DNA of 16,037 nt, taken from contig MHEF01000062.1 of NCBI GenBank assembly GCA_001805125.1, forward strand, positions 2,720-18,756, given 5' to 3'. The position numbers were made by a program, and so were the translations under genes. Below the pieces are notes generated by a model. That model saw only the letters and a program-made list of their open reading frames with translations, did no database searches and was not told where the DNA came from. Below are positions 1 through 7,109 of the stretch, in pieces (positions within the stretch are counted from its first letter, which is position 1; every line of letters starts with the position of its first letter). Source of the stretch: Nitrospirae bacterium RBG_13_39_12 (GTDB taxonomy: Bacteria > Nitrospirota > Thermodesulfovibrionia > Thermodesulfovibrionales > SM23-35).

Positions 1-474
1 GAGCTTGCTGAGAAGGTTGATCTTACAGCGAGTTTCATCTCCCAATTGGAAAGCAATCATATAAGCCCTTCACTTAGCTCATTCATGCAGATCTGTAGTG
101 TACTTGGAGTTACACCGTCTGCGATATTAGAAGGGAAGAATTATGAAGATGTGAGGTGGCTTATACCAAAAGAAAAAATATTTTCTGCTCTCTTAATTCA
201 TGAAAATGGTCTTAAGGGCTACAGGATTTTAAAAAATGGTAATATGTCAGGCACTCTTGTTGTCCTAGAGCCTTTTACAAAAACAGAAAAGAATTTTACT
301 CATGGGGAAGGAAAAAAGTTTATATATGTATTGAAAGGTGAAGTCTCTGTTGTAGTCGACGGCAAGGAAAAAACACTCAGGTCGGGTGATTCTGTTTTCC
401 TTAAAGAAGAAGTTCCATCTTTATGGAAAAATGAAGGGGGTGAGAAGGCAGAGCTGCTTTTACTATGCTCGTAA
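1..474 (+). CDS. HTH (XRE-type)-cupin transcriptional regulator, 5' partial
   Basis: The reading frame is open from base 1, so the gene begins upstream of the window; 157 residues are visible. The first ~45 residues read like the second half of an XRE/Cro-C1 helix-turn-helix (a recognition helix around FISQLESN, then SPSLSSFMQICSVLGV). A single cupin domain follows at about residues 75-155, with THGEGKKFIYVLKGEV, then VDGKEKTL and the turn SGDSVFL. In the known XRE-cupin family the HTH binds operators and the cupin barrel senses a small ligand. The ligand cannot be told from sequence. A TTG at 46 could be mistaken for a start but lies inside the HTH. The gene ends 125 bp before the redox operon and points the same way, so it could regulate that operon, but nothing here proves it. 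Confidence 0.85.
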   Translation, partial: ELAEKVDLTASFISQLESNHISPSLSSFMQICSVLGVTPSAILEGKNYEDVRWLIPKEKIFSALLIHENGLKGYRILKNGNMSGTLVVLEPFTKTEKNFTHGEGKKFIYVLKGEVSVVVDGKEKTLRSGDSVFLKEEVPSLWKNEGGEKAELLLLCS

Positions 475-543
475 GGCAATTAATGAATAATCTGAAAATT
501 TAACAATGAACATCCAGTGGATTTTTTTGCTTATTAACATTAC

Positions 544-583
544 AAATACTTAAGTCGATCTCAGAAAAGTAAAAAATACTTAA
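544..583 (+). promoter_or_regulatory. Candidate operator: 10-bp direct repeat with two palindromes
   Basis: AAATACTTAA occurs at 544-553 and again at 574-583, exactly 30 bp apart (about three helical turns). The first copy lies in the 8-bp palindrome ACTTAAGT (548-555). The second completes the inverted repeat AAGTA-N5-TACTT (567-581). The block ends just before the strong ribosome binding site AAGGAGGAG of the 600 gene. The arrangement fits a dimeric regulator binding two sites on one DNA face. It does not match the GGAA-N6-TTCC operator known for archaeal NrpR, and the region is AT-rich, so chance is possible. I see no convincing -35/-10 pair in the 475-599 gap. Confidence 0.4.
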
Positions 584-599
584 CGAAAAGGAGGAGAAC

Positions 600-2165
600 A
601 TGAGTCTAAGCAAACCAAATGCAAGCGCTGCAACAGTTACGACAACAAGGGTTGCGCCGTCGCCTATGTCCGGATTATGTGTCAATTGCGTAGATGGCTG
701 TCCTGGTTACTGCGAGGTAGGAAGGTCCGCCCTTAGAGGAAGAGAGGTTCTTTACCCTCAGCCTTTTGGAAAGGTTATTTCAGGATCAGAAAAGGATTAC
801 CCTGTAGATTTCTCGCATTTCAATATTCATGGAACATGTGTTGGTGCAGTGGGGATTGAAGCTGATTCTGACAAAGCTACATTCCCCGCAGTAAGCGTTG
901 AAACAGAGGTTGGTTCTGATGGAAAGAAAATCCGGATGAAGGTCCCTGTTTTTACCGGTGCACTCGGTTCAACTGAAATAGCACGGGTAAACTGGGAAGG
1001 TACAGCCATAGGAGCGGCAATAAGTGGTTCTATACTTGTCTGTGGAGAGAATGTCTGCGGTATGGACCCTCAGGCCGAGATTAAAAATGGAAAAATAATA
1101 AAATCTCCCGAACTTGAAAAGAGAGTAAAACAATATAAGGAATGGTATGAAGGGTATGGCACGATGCTTGTTCAGTTAAACGTAGAGGACACACGTCTCG
1201 GCGTAGCTGAATATGCTGTGGAAAAACTCGGGATTGAAGGTATAGAGCTTAAATGGGGACAGGGGGCAAAGTGTATAGGTGGAGAAGTTAAGTTGCCGAC
1301 TCTCGAAAGGGCATTGCAATTAAAACAAAGGGGATATATCGTTCAACCCGATCCTGAAAACCCTATTGTCCAGGAAGCACATAAACTTGGGGGGATAGCA
1401 GAATTTGAAAGACATTCACGGCTCGGTATGGTAGACGAAGATTCATTTTTGAAAGAAGTCGAACGTGTGAAAAAGATAGGTGCTAAATATGTGACTCTTA
1501 AAACAGGCGCTTACAGGCCGGCTGATCTGGCTCGTGCTGTAAAGTTCACATCAGAGGCAAAAATTGACCTTCTTACTGTTGACGGCGCCGGAGGTGGCAC
1601 AGGGATGAGCCCTTGGCGAATGATGAATGAATGGGGAATCCCAACAGTCTATATTGAATGTCTGCTCTACAAATATCTTAAGAGGCTAAAAGAAAAAGGT
1701 GAATTTATTCCGAGTATTGCCATAGCGGGAGGTATTGTCCTTGAAGATCAGATTTTCAAAGCTATAGCCTTAGGAGCGCCTTATGTACAGGCTATATGCA
1801 TGGGACGTTCTACCCTTACAGCAGGTATGGTAGGGAAGTCACAGGGACAACATATAGAAGAGGCTTTTGGAAAAGGGAAAGAGTATGGGGATGCACTTCT
1901 CCGTACATTTGCCGGGGCTGCTGCTCTCAAGGAGAAATATGGAAAAGATTTTGTCAGAATCCCTCCAGCTGCGATAGGCATCTATAGCTATTATGACAGA
2001 CTTGCCGTAGGACTGCGGCAGCTCATGGCAGGGGCCCGCAAATTCGCTCTTAATTTAATTGAGAGAGACGATTTAATGACTCTAACCCGTGAAGCAGCCG
2101 ATATATCAGGCATATCGTATCTAATGGATGCAGATTCAAAAGAAGTAGAAAATATCTTAGGATAG
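600..2165 (+). CDS. GltB-like FMN-binding glutamate synthase domain protein (stand-alone)
   Basis: The 521-residue protein corresponds to the FMN/synthase domain of glutamate synthase (archaeal-type GltB family). Recognisable blocks are KWGQGAKCIGG (218-228), DGAGGGTGMSP (328-338), AGGIV (376-380) and GRSTLTAGM (402-410), which in the family bind FMN and the 2-iminoglutarate/2-oxoglutarate site. The N-terminus adds CVNCVDGC-PGYC (Cys27, 30, 34, 38), a plausible 4Fe-4S site. Absent are the N-terminal glutaminase domain and the Cys triad that holds the 3Fe-4S cluster in canonical GltB; only Cys400 lies near that place. The ATG at 600 is preceded by AAGGAGGAG at ideal spacing. It is the first gene of a compact operon with a ferredoxin, NuoE/NuoF-like proteins and an NrpR homologue. 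It may make glutamate from ammonia or glutamine supplied by another subunit, or be an FMN oxidoreductase with another substrate. The family call is firm; the reaction is not. Confidence 0.85.
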   Translation: MSLSKPNASAATVTTTRVAPSPMSGLCVNCVDGCPGYCEVGRSALRGREVLYPQPFGKVISGSEKDYPVDFSHFNIHGTCVGAVGIEADSDKATFPAVSVETEVGSDGKKIRMKVPVFTGALGSTEIARVNWEGTAIGAAISGSILVCGENVCGMDPQAEIKNGKIIKSPELEKRVKQYKEWYEGYGTMLVQLNVEDTRLGVAEYAVEKLGIEGIELKWGQGAKCIGGEVKLPTLERALQLKQRGYIVQPDPENPIVQEAHKLGGIAEFERHSRLGMVDEDSFLKEVERVKKIGAKYVTLKTGAYRPADLARAVKFTSEAKIDLLTVDGAGGGTGMSPWRMMNEWGIPTVYIECLLYKYLKRLKEKGEFIPSIAIAGGIVLEDQIFKAIALGAPYVQAICMGRSTLTAGMVGKSQGQHIEEAFGKGKEYGDALLRTFAGAAALKEKYGKDFVRIPPAAIGIYSYYDRLAVGLRQLMAGARKFALNLIERDDLMTLTREAADISGISYLMDADSKEVENILG

Positions 2166-2175
2166 GGAGGGAAAA

Positions 2176-2400
2176 ATGCAAAATCTAATTTGTTATAAAT
2201 TCTGTGCTTCACCTTTCTGTGAGGTGAGTTGTCCTGCAGGAGCTATCAGTATATCTACAAAGGATGGGAATGTTTATGTCGATACGGATAAATGTAACAG
2301 ATGCGGAATTTGTCGAGGGATGTGTGTTACGTTAAGTTTTGACCGCAATCTAGAGAGCAAAAGACCATGGGTTCGTGAAGATTTTGGAAGAGCACGATAG
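2176..2400 (+). CDS. Small ferredoxin-like iron-sulfur protein
   Basis: A 74-residue protein with two cysteine groups. Cys40-x2-Cys43-x2-Cys46-x3-Cys50 is a standard 4Fe-4S motif, followed by Val rather than the usual Pro. Cys6-x3-Cys10-x4-Cys15-x3-Cys19-Pro is an irregular second motif. Together they could hold two 4Fe-4S clusters, as in HycB-like electron-transfer subunits, rather than in a free clostridial ferredoxin. The tail after residue 55 is charged and has no cysteine. The ATG follows GGGAGG with good spacing, 10 nt after the GltB-like stop; the next gene begins 11 nt downstream. It most likely carries electrons between the NADH module and the FMN protein. The irregular first motif makes the cluster count uncertain. 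Confidence 0.85.
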   Translation: MQNLICYKFCASPFCEVSCPAGAISISTKDGNVYVDTDKCNRCGICRGMCVTLSFDRNLESKRPWVREDFGRAR

Positions 2401-2411
2401 AGGTTGCCGGT

Positions 2412-2882
2412 ATGGAAGAAATACTTTTCGAGGAGATTCTATCGTCCTATAGGGGTGATAGGAGCGAACTGGTACCGATTCTGCAGGATGTTCAGGCTAA
2501 TTTAGGATACCTGCCCGAAAAGGCAATGCTCAATATAGCAAGATTCATCGGGGTTCCTGAAAGTCATGTCTATTCTGTTGCTTCTTTCTATGCGCAGTTC
2601 AGACTTATGCCCTTGGGTAAAAAGAGGGTTACAATTTGCCGTGGAACTGCGTGTCATATTCGAGGAGCCCCCCAGATATTGGGAGAGATAGAGGGTATAA
2701 TCGGGATCAATGAAGGTGAAACCTCGGAAGACCTCGAGTATACCCTTGAATCAGTAGCCTGTATAGGATGTTGTGCCCTTGCACCCTGCTTAAAGATAAA
2801 TACAGACGTACATGGTGAAATGACAATAGAAAAGGTAAAGGAGCTCTTTCCTGCTTTGGAAAAAGGAGAAAGTGATGTCTAG
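2412..2882 (+). CDS. NuoE/HndA-like [2Fe-2S] subunit of an NADH-linked oxidoreductase
   Basis: The 156-residue length and architecture match the NuoE / complex I 24-kDa family. An N-terminal helical bundle (about 1-70, with LVPILQDVQANLGYLP and the conserved VASFYAQF segment) is followed by a thioredoxin-like domain. The 2Fe-2S ligands are Cys76 and Cys81 (CRGTAC) and Cys117 and Cys121 (CIGCC). In known complexes NuoE sits on NuoF and its N1a-type cluster exchanges electrons with FMN. In this operon it pairs with the NuoF-like gene, whose ATG overlaps its 3' end by 8 nt, a sign of translational coupling and fixed stoichiometry. The start has AGAGG about 8 nt upstream. No membrane segment is seen, so a cytoplasmic location is expected. 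Confidence 0.92.
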   Translation: MEEILFEEILSSYRGDRSELVPILQDVQANLGYLPEKAMLNIARFIGVPESHVYSVASFYAQFRLMPLGKKRVTICRGTACHIRGAPQILGEIEGIIGINEGETSEDLEYTLESVACIGCCALAPCLKINTDVHGEMTIEKVKELFPALEKGESDV

Positions 2883-4509
2883 TGATGAACAACATAAGGT
2901 TCTTGTTTGTCAGGGAACAGGGTGCGTATCAGGTGGATCTGAGAAAATATATTCTCTTTTACAGGAGCAAGCAGGAAGGTCAGATGGTGGGGAGATACAT
3001 ATCAAGCGCACAGGCTGCCACGGTTTCTGTCAGCAGGGACCTCTTATAGTTCTCGAGCCAGAAGGTACTTTATATACAAGGGTAAAAACAGATGATGTGC
3101 CAGAAATTCTCCAGTCGCTTTTACCCGGAGGCAAATTATTAGATCGTCTTTTCTACCGTGACCCACTGACTCAAAAAGCAATACCAAAGTATCATGAAAT
3201 TCCTTTTTACAGCCAGCAGGAACGTGTAATTTTACGATACTGTGGAAGCATTGATCCGGAGGATATTGATGAATACCTCGCTGTTGGAGGTTATGAAGCT
3301 TTGCGCAAAGCCATTTTAGAGATGAGTCCTGAAGAAGTTATTTCTGAGGTAAAGCGTTCCGGGCTCAGAGGTCTTGGCGGAGCAGGATTCCCAACAGGGA
3401 TAAAATGGGAAGCCTGCCGGAAGGCGCCAGGCGATGAACGGTATGTGATCTGTAATGCAGATGAAGGTGACCCAGGAGCATTCCAGGATCGCTCTGTTCT
3501 GGAAGGCAATCCCCATTCTGTTTTAGAAGGCATGATTATAGCGGCTTATGCTATTAATGCCAAGAAATGTATTATTTATGTAAGGGCAGAGTACCCGTTG
3601 GCGGTTAATAGATTAAAGATAGCTATTGAACAGGCAAGAAGAAATGGTTTTCTTGGAAGAAATATCCTTGAAAGCAATTTCACTGTTAATATTGACATAT
3701 TTCAGGGAGCAGGCGCTTTTGTTTGCGGAGAGTCAACTGCCCTGGTGCGCTCAATTGAGGGGAAAAGAGGAAGGCCAAAACCAATGCCCCGACCACGAAC
3801 GTCTGAAATAGGGCTTTGGAATAATCCGACTCTTCTTAATAACGTAAAGACTTTTGCAAATATTCCCCTTATAATCTCTCAAGGTTCAGAGCAATTTGCC
3901 TGCAAGGGCACCGAAAAAAGCAAAGGCACAGCTGTTTTTTCCCTTACAGGCAAGGTGGCAAACTGCGGCCTTATTGAGGTGCCTATGGGTATTACGCTAA
4001 GGAAAATTATTTATGATATTGGAGGGGGGATTCTTAAAGGGAAGGCTTTTAAGGCAGTTCAAACCGGTGGACCGTCTGGTGGTTGCCTCCCTGAAAGCAT
4101 GTTAGATATGGCTGTTGATTTTGATTCCCTGAAGCAAGCCGGTTCTATCATGGGTTCTGGAGGAATGGTGGTAATGGACGAGGACACATGTATGGTTGAT
4201 GTCGCGCGTTATTTTCTTGATTTTACACGGAGAGAATCCTGCGGACAGTGTTTACCATGCAGGCTTGGAACAAAACAAATGTTCGACATTCTGGATGATA
4301 TCACAAAAGGTAAAGGCAAACCTGAAGACATAGAACTTCTCACTGAACTAAGTGAGGCAATAAAGAAAAGTTCCATATGTGGACTTGGACAAACTGTTCC
4401 AAATCCGGTTCTTACTACCCTTCGTTATTTTAAAGATGAGTATGAAGCACATATTAAAGAAAAAAAGTGCCCGGCAGGCGTGTGCATGACTCAGAAGGAG
4501 AGTACTTGA
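2875..4509 (+). CDS. NuoF/HndC-like NAD(P)H-binding FMN iron-sulfur subunit
   Basis: From the ATG at 2875 (after AAAAGGAG; a GTG at 2872 is the alternative) the protein has 544 residues. Domains: an N-terminal thioredoxin-like 2Fe-2S domain (Cys12, 17, 48, 52), the NuoF core with its glycine-rich FMN/NADH loop at about 163-175, an SLBB domain, and a C-terminal 4Fe-4S site (ESCGQCLPC, Cys456, 459, 462, plus Cys502). This is the HndC/HoxF/HydB type of NuoF, known to oxidise or reduce NAD(P)(H) in soluble complexes. Two oddities. The loop reads GLRGLGGAGFPTG where the family normally has GRGGAGFPTG. The chain also ends soon after KKCPAGVC (530-537), so the extra ferredoxin domain of many bifurcating homologues is missing. 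The stop overlaps the next ATG by 1 nt. Confidence 0.92.
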   Translation: MSSDEQHKVLVCQGTGCVSGGSEKIYSLLQEQAGRSDGGEIHIKRTGCHGFCQQGPLIVLEPEGTLYTRVKTDDVPEILQSLLPGGKLLDRLFYRDPLTQKAIPKYHEIPFYSQQERVILRYCGSIDPEDIDEYLAVGGYEALRKAILEMSPEEVISEVKRSGLRGLGGAGFPTGIKWEACRKAPGDERYVICNADEGDPGAFQDRSVLEGNPHSVLEGMIIAAYAINAKKCIIYVRAEYPLAVNRLKIAIEQARRNGFLGRNILESNFTVNIDIFQGAGAFVCGESTALVRSIEGKRGRPKPMPRPRTSEIGLWNNPTLLNNVKTFANIPLIISQGSEQFACKGTEKSKGTAVFSLTGKVANCGLIEVPMGITLRKIIYDIGGGILKGKAFKAVQTGGPSGGCLPESMLDMAVDFDSLKQAGSIMGSGGMVVMDEDTCMVDVARYFLDFTRRESCGQCLPCRLGTKQMFDILDDITKGKGKPEDIELLTELSEAIKKSSICGLGQTVPNPVLTTLRYFKDEYEAHIKEKKCPAGVCMTQKEST

Positions 4510-7109
4510 TGGAAAGAATGTCTATAAGAATTGATGATCAGGATATCGAAACTAAAAAAGGTGCCTCTCTTCTTGAGACATCATTGGCTTATGGTATTTA
4601 TATTCCCCATCTCTGCTATTATCCAGATTTAAAACCTGCTGGCAGTTGCAGGCTTTGTATTGTTGAAATGGATAACGGTAAGCTTGTTACATCCTGTAGA
4701 ACCAATGTAAAAGAAGGCATGGTTGTGAGGACAAAAAGCGATGAACTTGACAGGCTGAGACGGCCGATTGTTGAGATGATTATTGCCAATCATCACATGG
4801 ATTGTAGAAATTGCGGTAAAAAGGGAAAGTGCGTATTACAAAAGATCATGGCATATATGAAAATAGATAAAAAGAGAGTTCAACGCCTGAGATTACCAAA
4901 AGAAGAATTGCTTCCAGATGAATCAAATCCCTTTTTTGTAAGAGACCATAACAAATGTGTACTATGCGGAATTTGCGTGCGTACATGTCAGGAAATAGAG
5001 AAACTGAGCGCTATTGATTTTGCGTGCAGAGGTAATAATACCGTGATTGCTCCTTTTGGAAATAAACCAATAGCAGAGTCGGTATGTGTCTCCTGTGGGG
5101 AATGTGCAATAAGATGTCCAGTCGGGGCATTGCTTCCCAAGAAAACTGGCCGTGCTTTATCTGAAATAAAAACAATTTGCACTTATTGCAGTGTGGGCTG
5201 CAGTCTCTATCTTGGCATGCGTGACAACTCTCTTGTTAATGTGAGAGGTGATTACGAAAGCCCGGTCAATAAAGGAATTCTCTGTGTCAAGGGAAGATTT
5301 GGTTCGAGTTTTGTTCATTCAAAAGACAGGTTAACCTCACCGCTTATAAAAAAGGGTGATAAGTTTGTTGAGGTATCATGGGATAAGACATTAACATTTA
5401 TTGCTGATCAACTAAGGAAGTATAAAGGAGAAGAATTCGCCCTTATAGCTTCTTCGAGATGTACCAATGAAGAAAATTATATTGCACAAAAATTTGCAAG
5501 AGTTGTAATGGGCAGTAATAACATTGACACTACAGCCAGGCTATCTGATGCACCTTCTCTGGCTGCTCTGCTGAATACTTTAAGAAAAGGCGCTTCAACA
5601 GGCTATATAAGTGATATTGAAAAAGCTTCCTGTATTCTGATTATCGGGACAAATGTTACACAATCTCACCCTATAATCAGCATCGAGATAAAGAAGGCAG
5701 CGGAACGTGGAGCGAGACTTATTGTTATTAATCCGTTGGAGATTGACCTCTGCCGTTTTGCTGAAATCTGGATGAAACCCTATCCAGGCACAGAATTAGC
5801 TTTAATTATGGGAATGAGCAAGGTAATTGTTGATGACGAATTAATTGATAACTCTTTCATTAAACAATATTGTGACAATTTTGAAGATTTCAAAGACTCC
5901 TTAGAAAAATTTTCTTTTGGCAGGGTGGAAAGAATTACAGGTGTGTCCAGAGAAATATTAGAGGAGGCAGCTAAGATCTTTGCTACAAACAAACCTGCGG
6001 TTATACTCTGGTCGGAAGGAATTACTCAATCTTCTCACGGCACAGATAATGTTCTTGGAATCATTAATTTATCTATTATTACAGGAAATACGGGATCAGG
6101 GTCATCTGGTCTTATCCCTCTGTTTGCAAAAAATAATACTTTAGGGGCTTTTGACATGGGTTGTATACCAGACTTTTTACCGGGTTATCAGCCGATAACA
6201 TCGCAAAAGGTACGACAGAGAATTGAATCTCTGTGGGGAAACAGTTTGAACTCTAACCCTGGATTAACCCTGACAGAGATTTTACAGGCTGTTCAAAAAG
6301 GTCAAGTAAAAGCTCTTTATATTATAGGGTCAAATCTTTTACTGGACGTAGCATATTCTCAGGGAGTTAGAGAGGCATTGCAAAAAGCAGAGTTTGTTGT
6401 CTTTCAGGACTTATTCCTTAATGAAACAGCCCGATATGCAGATGTTATACTCCCTGCTGCAAGCTTCGCTGAAAAAAACGGGACTTTTACAAATACTGAA
6501 GGAAGAGTCCAGGGAATTGAGAGGGCATTTGATCCTGTTGGTAATTCACAAACTGATTGGGAGATTATCTGTAAGTTGGCCATGTTGCTGGGGAAGGGAG
6601 GCTTTGATTTTAGTGATCATGAGGACATCATAAAAGAGATTTCAGAAATTGTACCATGGTACTATACTAACGAAATAGGTTCTTATGCACAAAGAGATAA
6701 GTTCATTTTGACTCCTCTTCAGTACAGACCTCCAGAGGAGGTTTCTGATATTGATTATCCATTGATTTTAATTTCAGAGCGTGATATTTTTTCAAGTGGT
6801 TATCTCTCTCGTAAAATCGAAGGGCTTGAATTCTTGAGGGCAAAGGATTACATAGCTCTAAATCCTCAAGACGCTTTGGATTTTGATGTTAGAGATGGAG
6901 AGACTGTTAGGATAATCTCCCGTTGGGGTGAAGTAAAAGGCATTGCAAAAATAACAGTTTCTTCTCCCCCTGGTCTTATTGTTATGGATTTTCTGGAAGA
7001 GAAGATTCTTCAACTTATTAAACCTGCTCTTGACCCAGTTGCCAGGACACCGGAGTCAAAAATATGTGCGGTAAGAATTGAATCATTGAAAGAGTCTCGT
7101 GATGAATAA
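4509..7109 (+). CDS. NuoG / formate dehydrogenase alpha-like iron-sulfur molybdopterin protein with altered active site
   Basis: The ATG at 4509 overlaps the preceding TGA, with GAAGGAG upstream; an ORF start at 4467 lies inside the previous gene and is rejected. The 866-residue product has, in order: a 2Fe-2S domain (Cys36, 47, 50, 63), a NuoG His-Cys cluster site (His95, Cys99, 102, 108), two 4Fe-4S motifs (Cys150/153/156/160 and 193/196/199/203), the molybdopterin-oxidoreductase 4Fe-4S site (Cys224, 227, 231, 259), the large catalytic fold (~270-720) and a C-terminal dinucleotide-binding domain (~750-850). FdhA-type signatures remain, such as RYADVILPAASFAEKNGTFTNTEGR. Where formate dehydrogenases have Cys/Sec followed by His, this protein reads ARLSDAPSLAAL (Ser346-Asp347). 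Formate oxidation is therefore doubtful. It may be a pure electron-transfer subunit like NuoG, or use a Ser/Asp-ligated metal. Being next to NuoE/NuoF supports an NADH-linked complex. Confidence 0.9.
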   Translation: MERMSIRIDDQDIETKKGASLLETSLAYGIYIPHLCYYPDLKPAGSCRLCIVEMDNGKLVTSCRTNVKEGMVVRTKSDELDRLRRPIVEMIIANHHMDCRNCGKKGKCVLQKIMAYMKIDKKRVQRLRLPKEELLPDESNPFFVRDHNKCVLCGICVRTCQEIEKLSAIDFACRGNNTVIAPFGNKPIAESVCVSCGECAIRCPVGALLPKKTGRALSEIKTICTYCSVGCSLYLGMRDNSLVNVRGDYESPVNKGILCVKGRFGSSFVHSKDRLTSPLIKKGDKFVEVSWDKTLTFIADQLRKYKGEEFALIASSRCTNEENYIAQKFARVVMGSNNIDTTARLSDAPSLAALLNTLRKGASTGYISDIEKASCILIIGTNVTQSHPIISIEIKKAAERGARLIVINPLEIDLCRFAEIWMKPYPGTELALIMGMSKVIVDDELIDNSFIKQYCDNFEDFKDSLEKFSFGRVERITGVSREILEEAAKIFATNKPAVILWSEGITQSSHGTDNVLGIINLSIITGNTGSGSSGLIPLFAKNNTLGAFDMGCIPDFLPGYQPITSQKVRQRIESLWGNSLNSNPGLTLTEILQAVQKGQVKALYIIGSNLLLDVAYSQGVREALQKAEFVVFQDLFLNETARYADVILPAASFAEKNGTFTNTEGRVQGIERAFDPVGNSQTDWEIICKLAMLLGKGGFDFSDHEDIIKEISEIVPWYYTNEIGSYAQRDKFILTPLQYRPPEEVSDIDYPLILISERDIFSSGYLSRKIEGLEFLRAKDYIALNPQDALDFDVRDGETVRIISRWGEVKGIAKITVSSPPGLIVMDFLEEKILQLIKPALDPVARTPESKICAVRIESLKESRDE

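Noticed and set aside
500..1009. Minus-strand ORFs of about 60 residues across the GltB-like start
   Set aside because: They are opposite a well-supported gene, have no recognisable domain or ribosome binding site, and look like antisense shadows.
4467..4508. Upstream start adding 14 residues to the NuoG/FdhA-like protein
   Set aside because: It lies inside the NuoF-like gene; the ATG at 4509 has GAAGGAG upstream and begins right at the 2Fe-2S domain.
4509..7109. True formate dehydrogenase, possibly selenocysteine-dependent
   Set aside because: The active-site position is TCT (Ser) followed by GAT (Asp); there is no in-frame TGA and no SECIS-like hairpin is needed.
600..7109. Respiratory complex I (nuo) operon
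   Set aside because: Only NuoE, F and G-like soluble parts are present; no membrane subunits (NuoA, H, J-N) or NuoB/C/D/I are encoded, and a GltB-like gene leads the operon.
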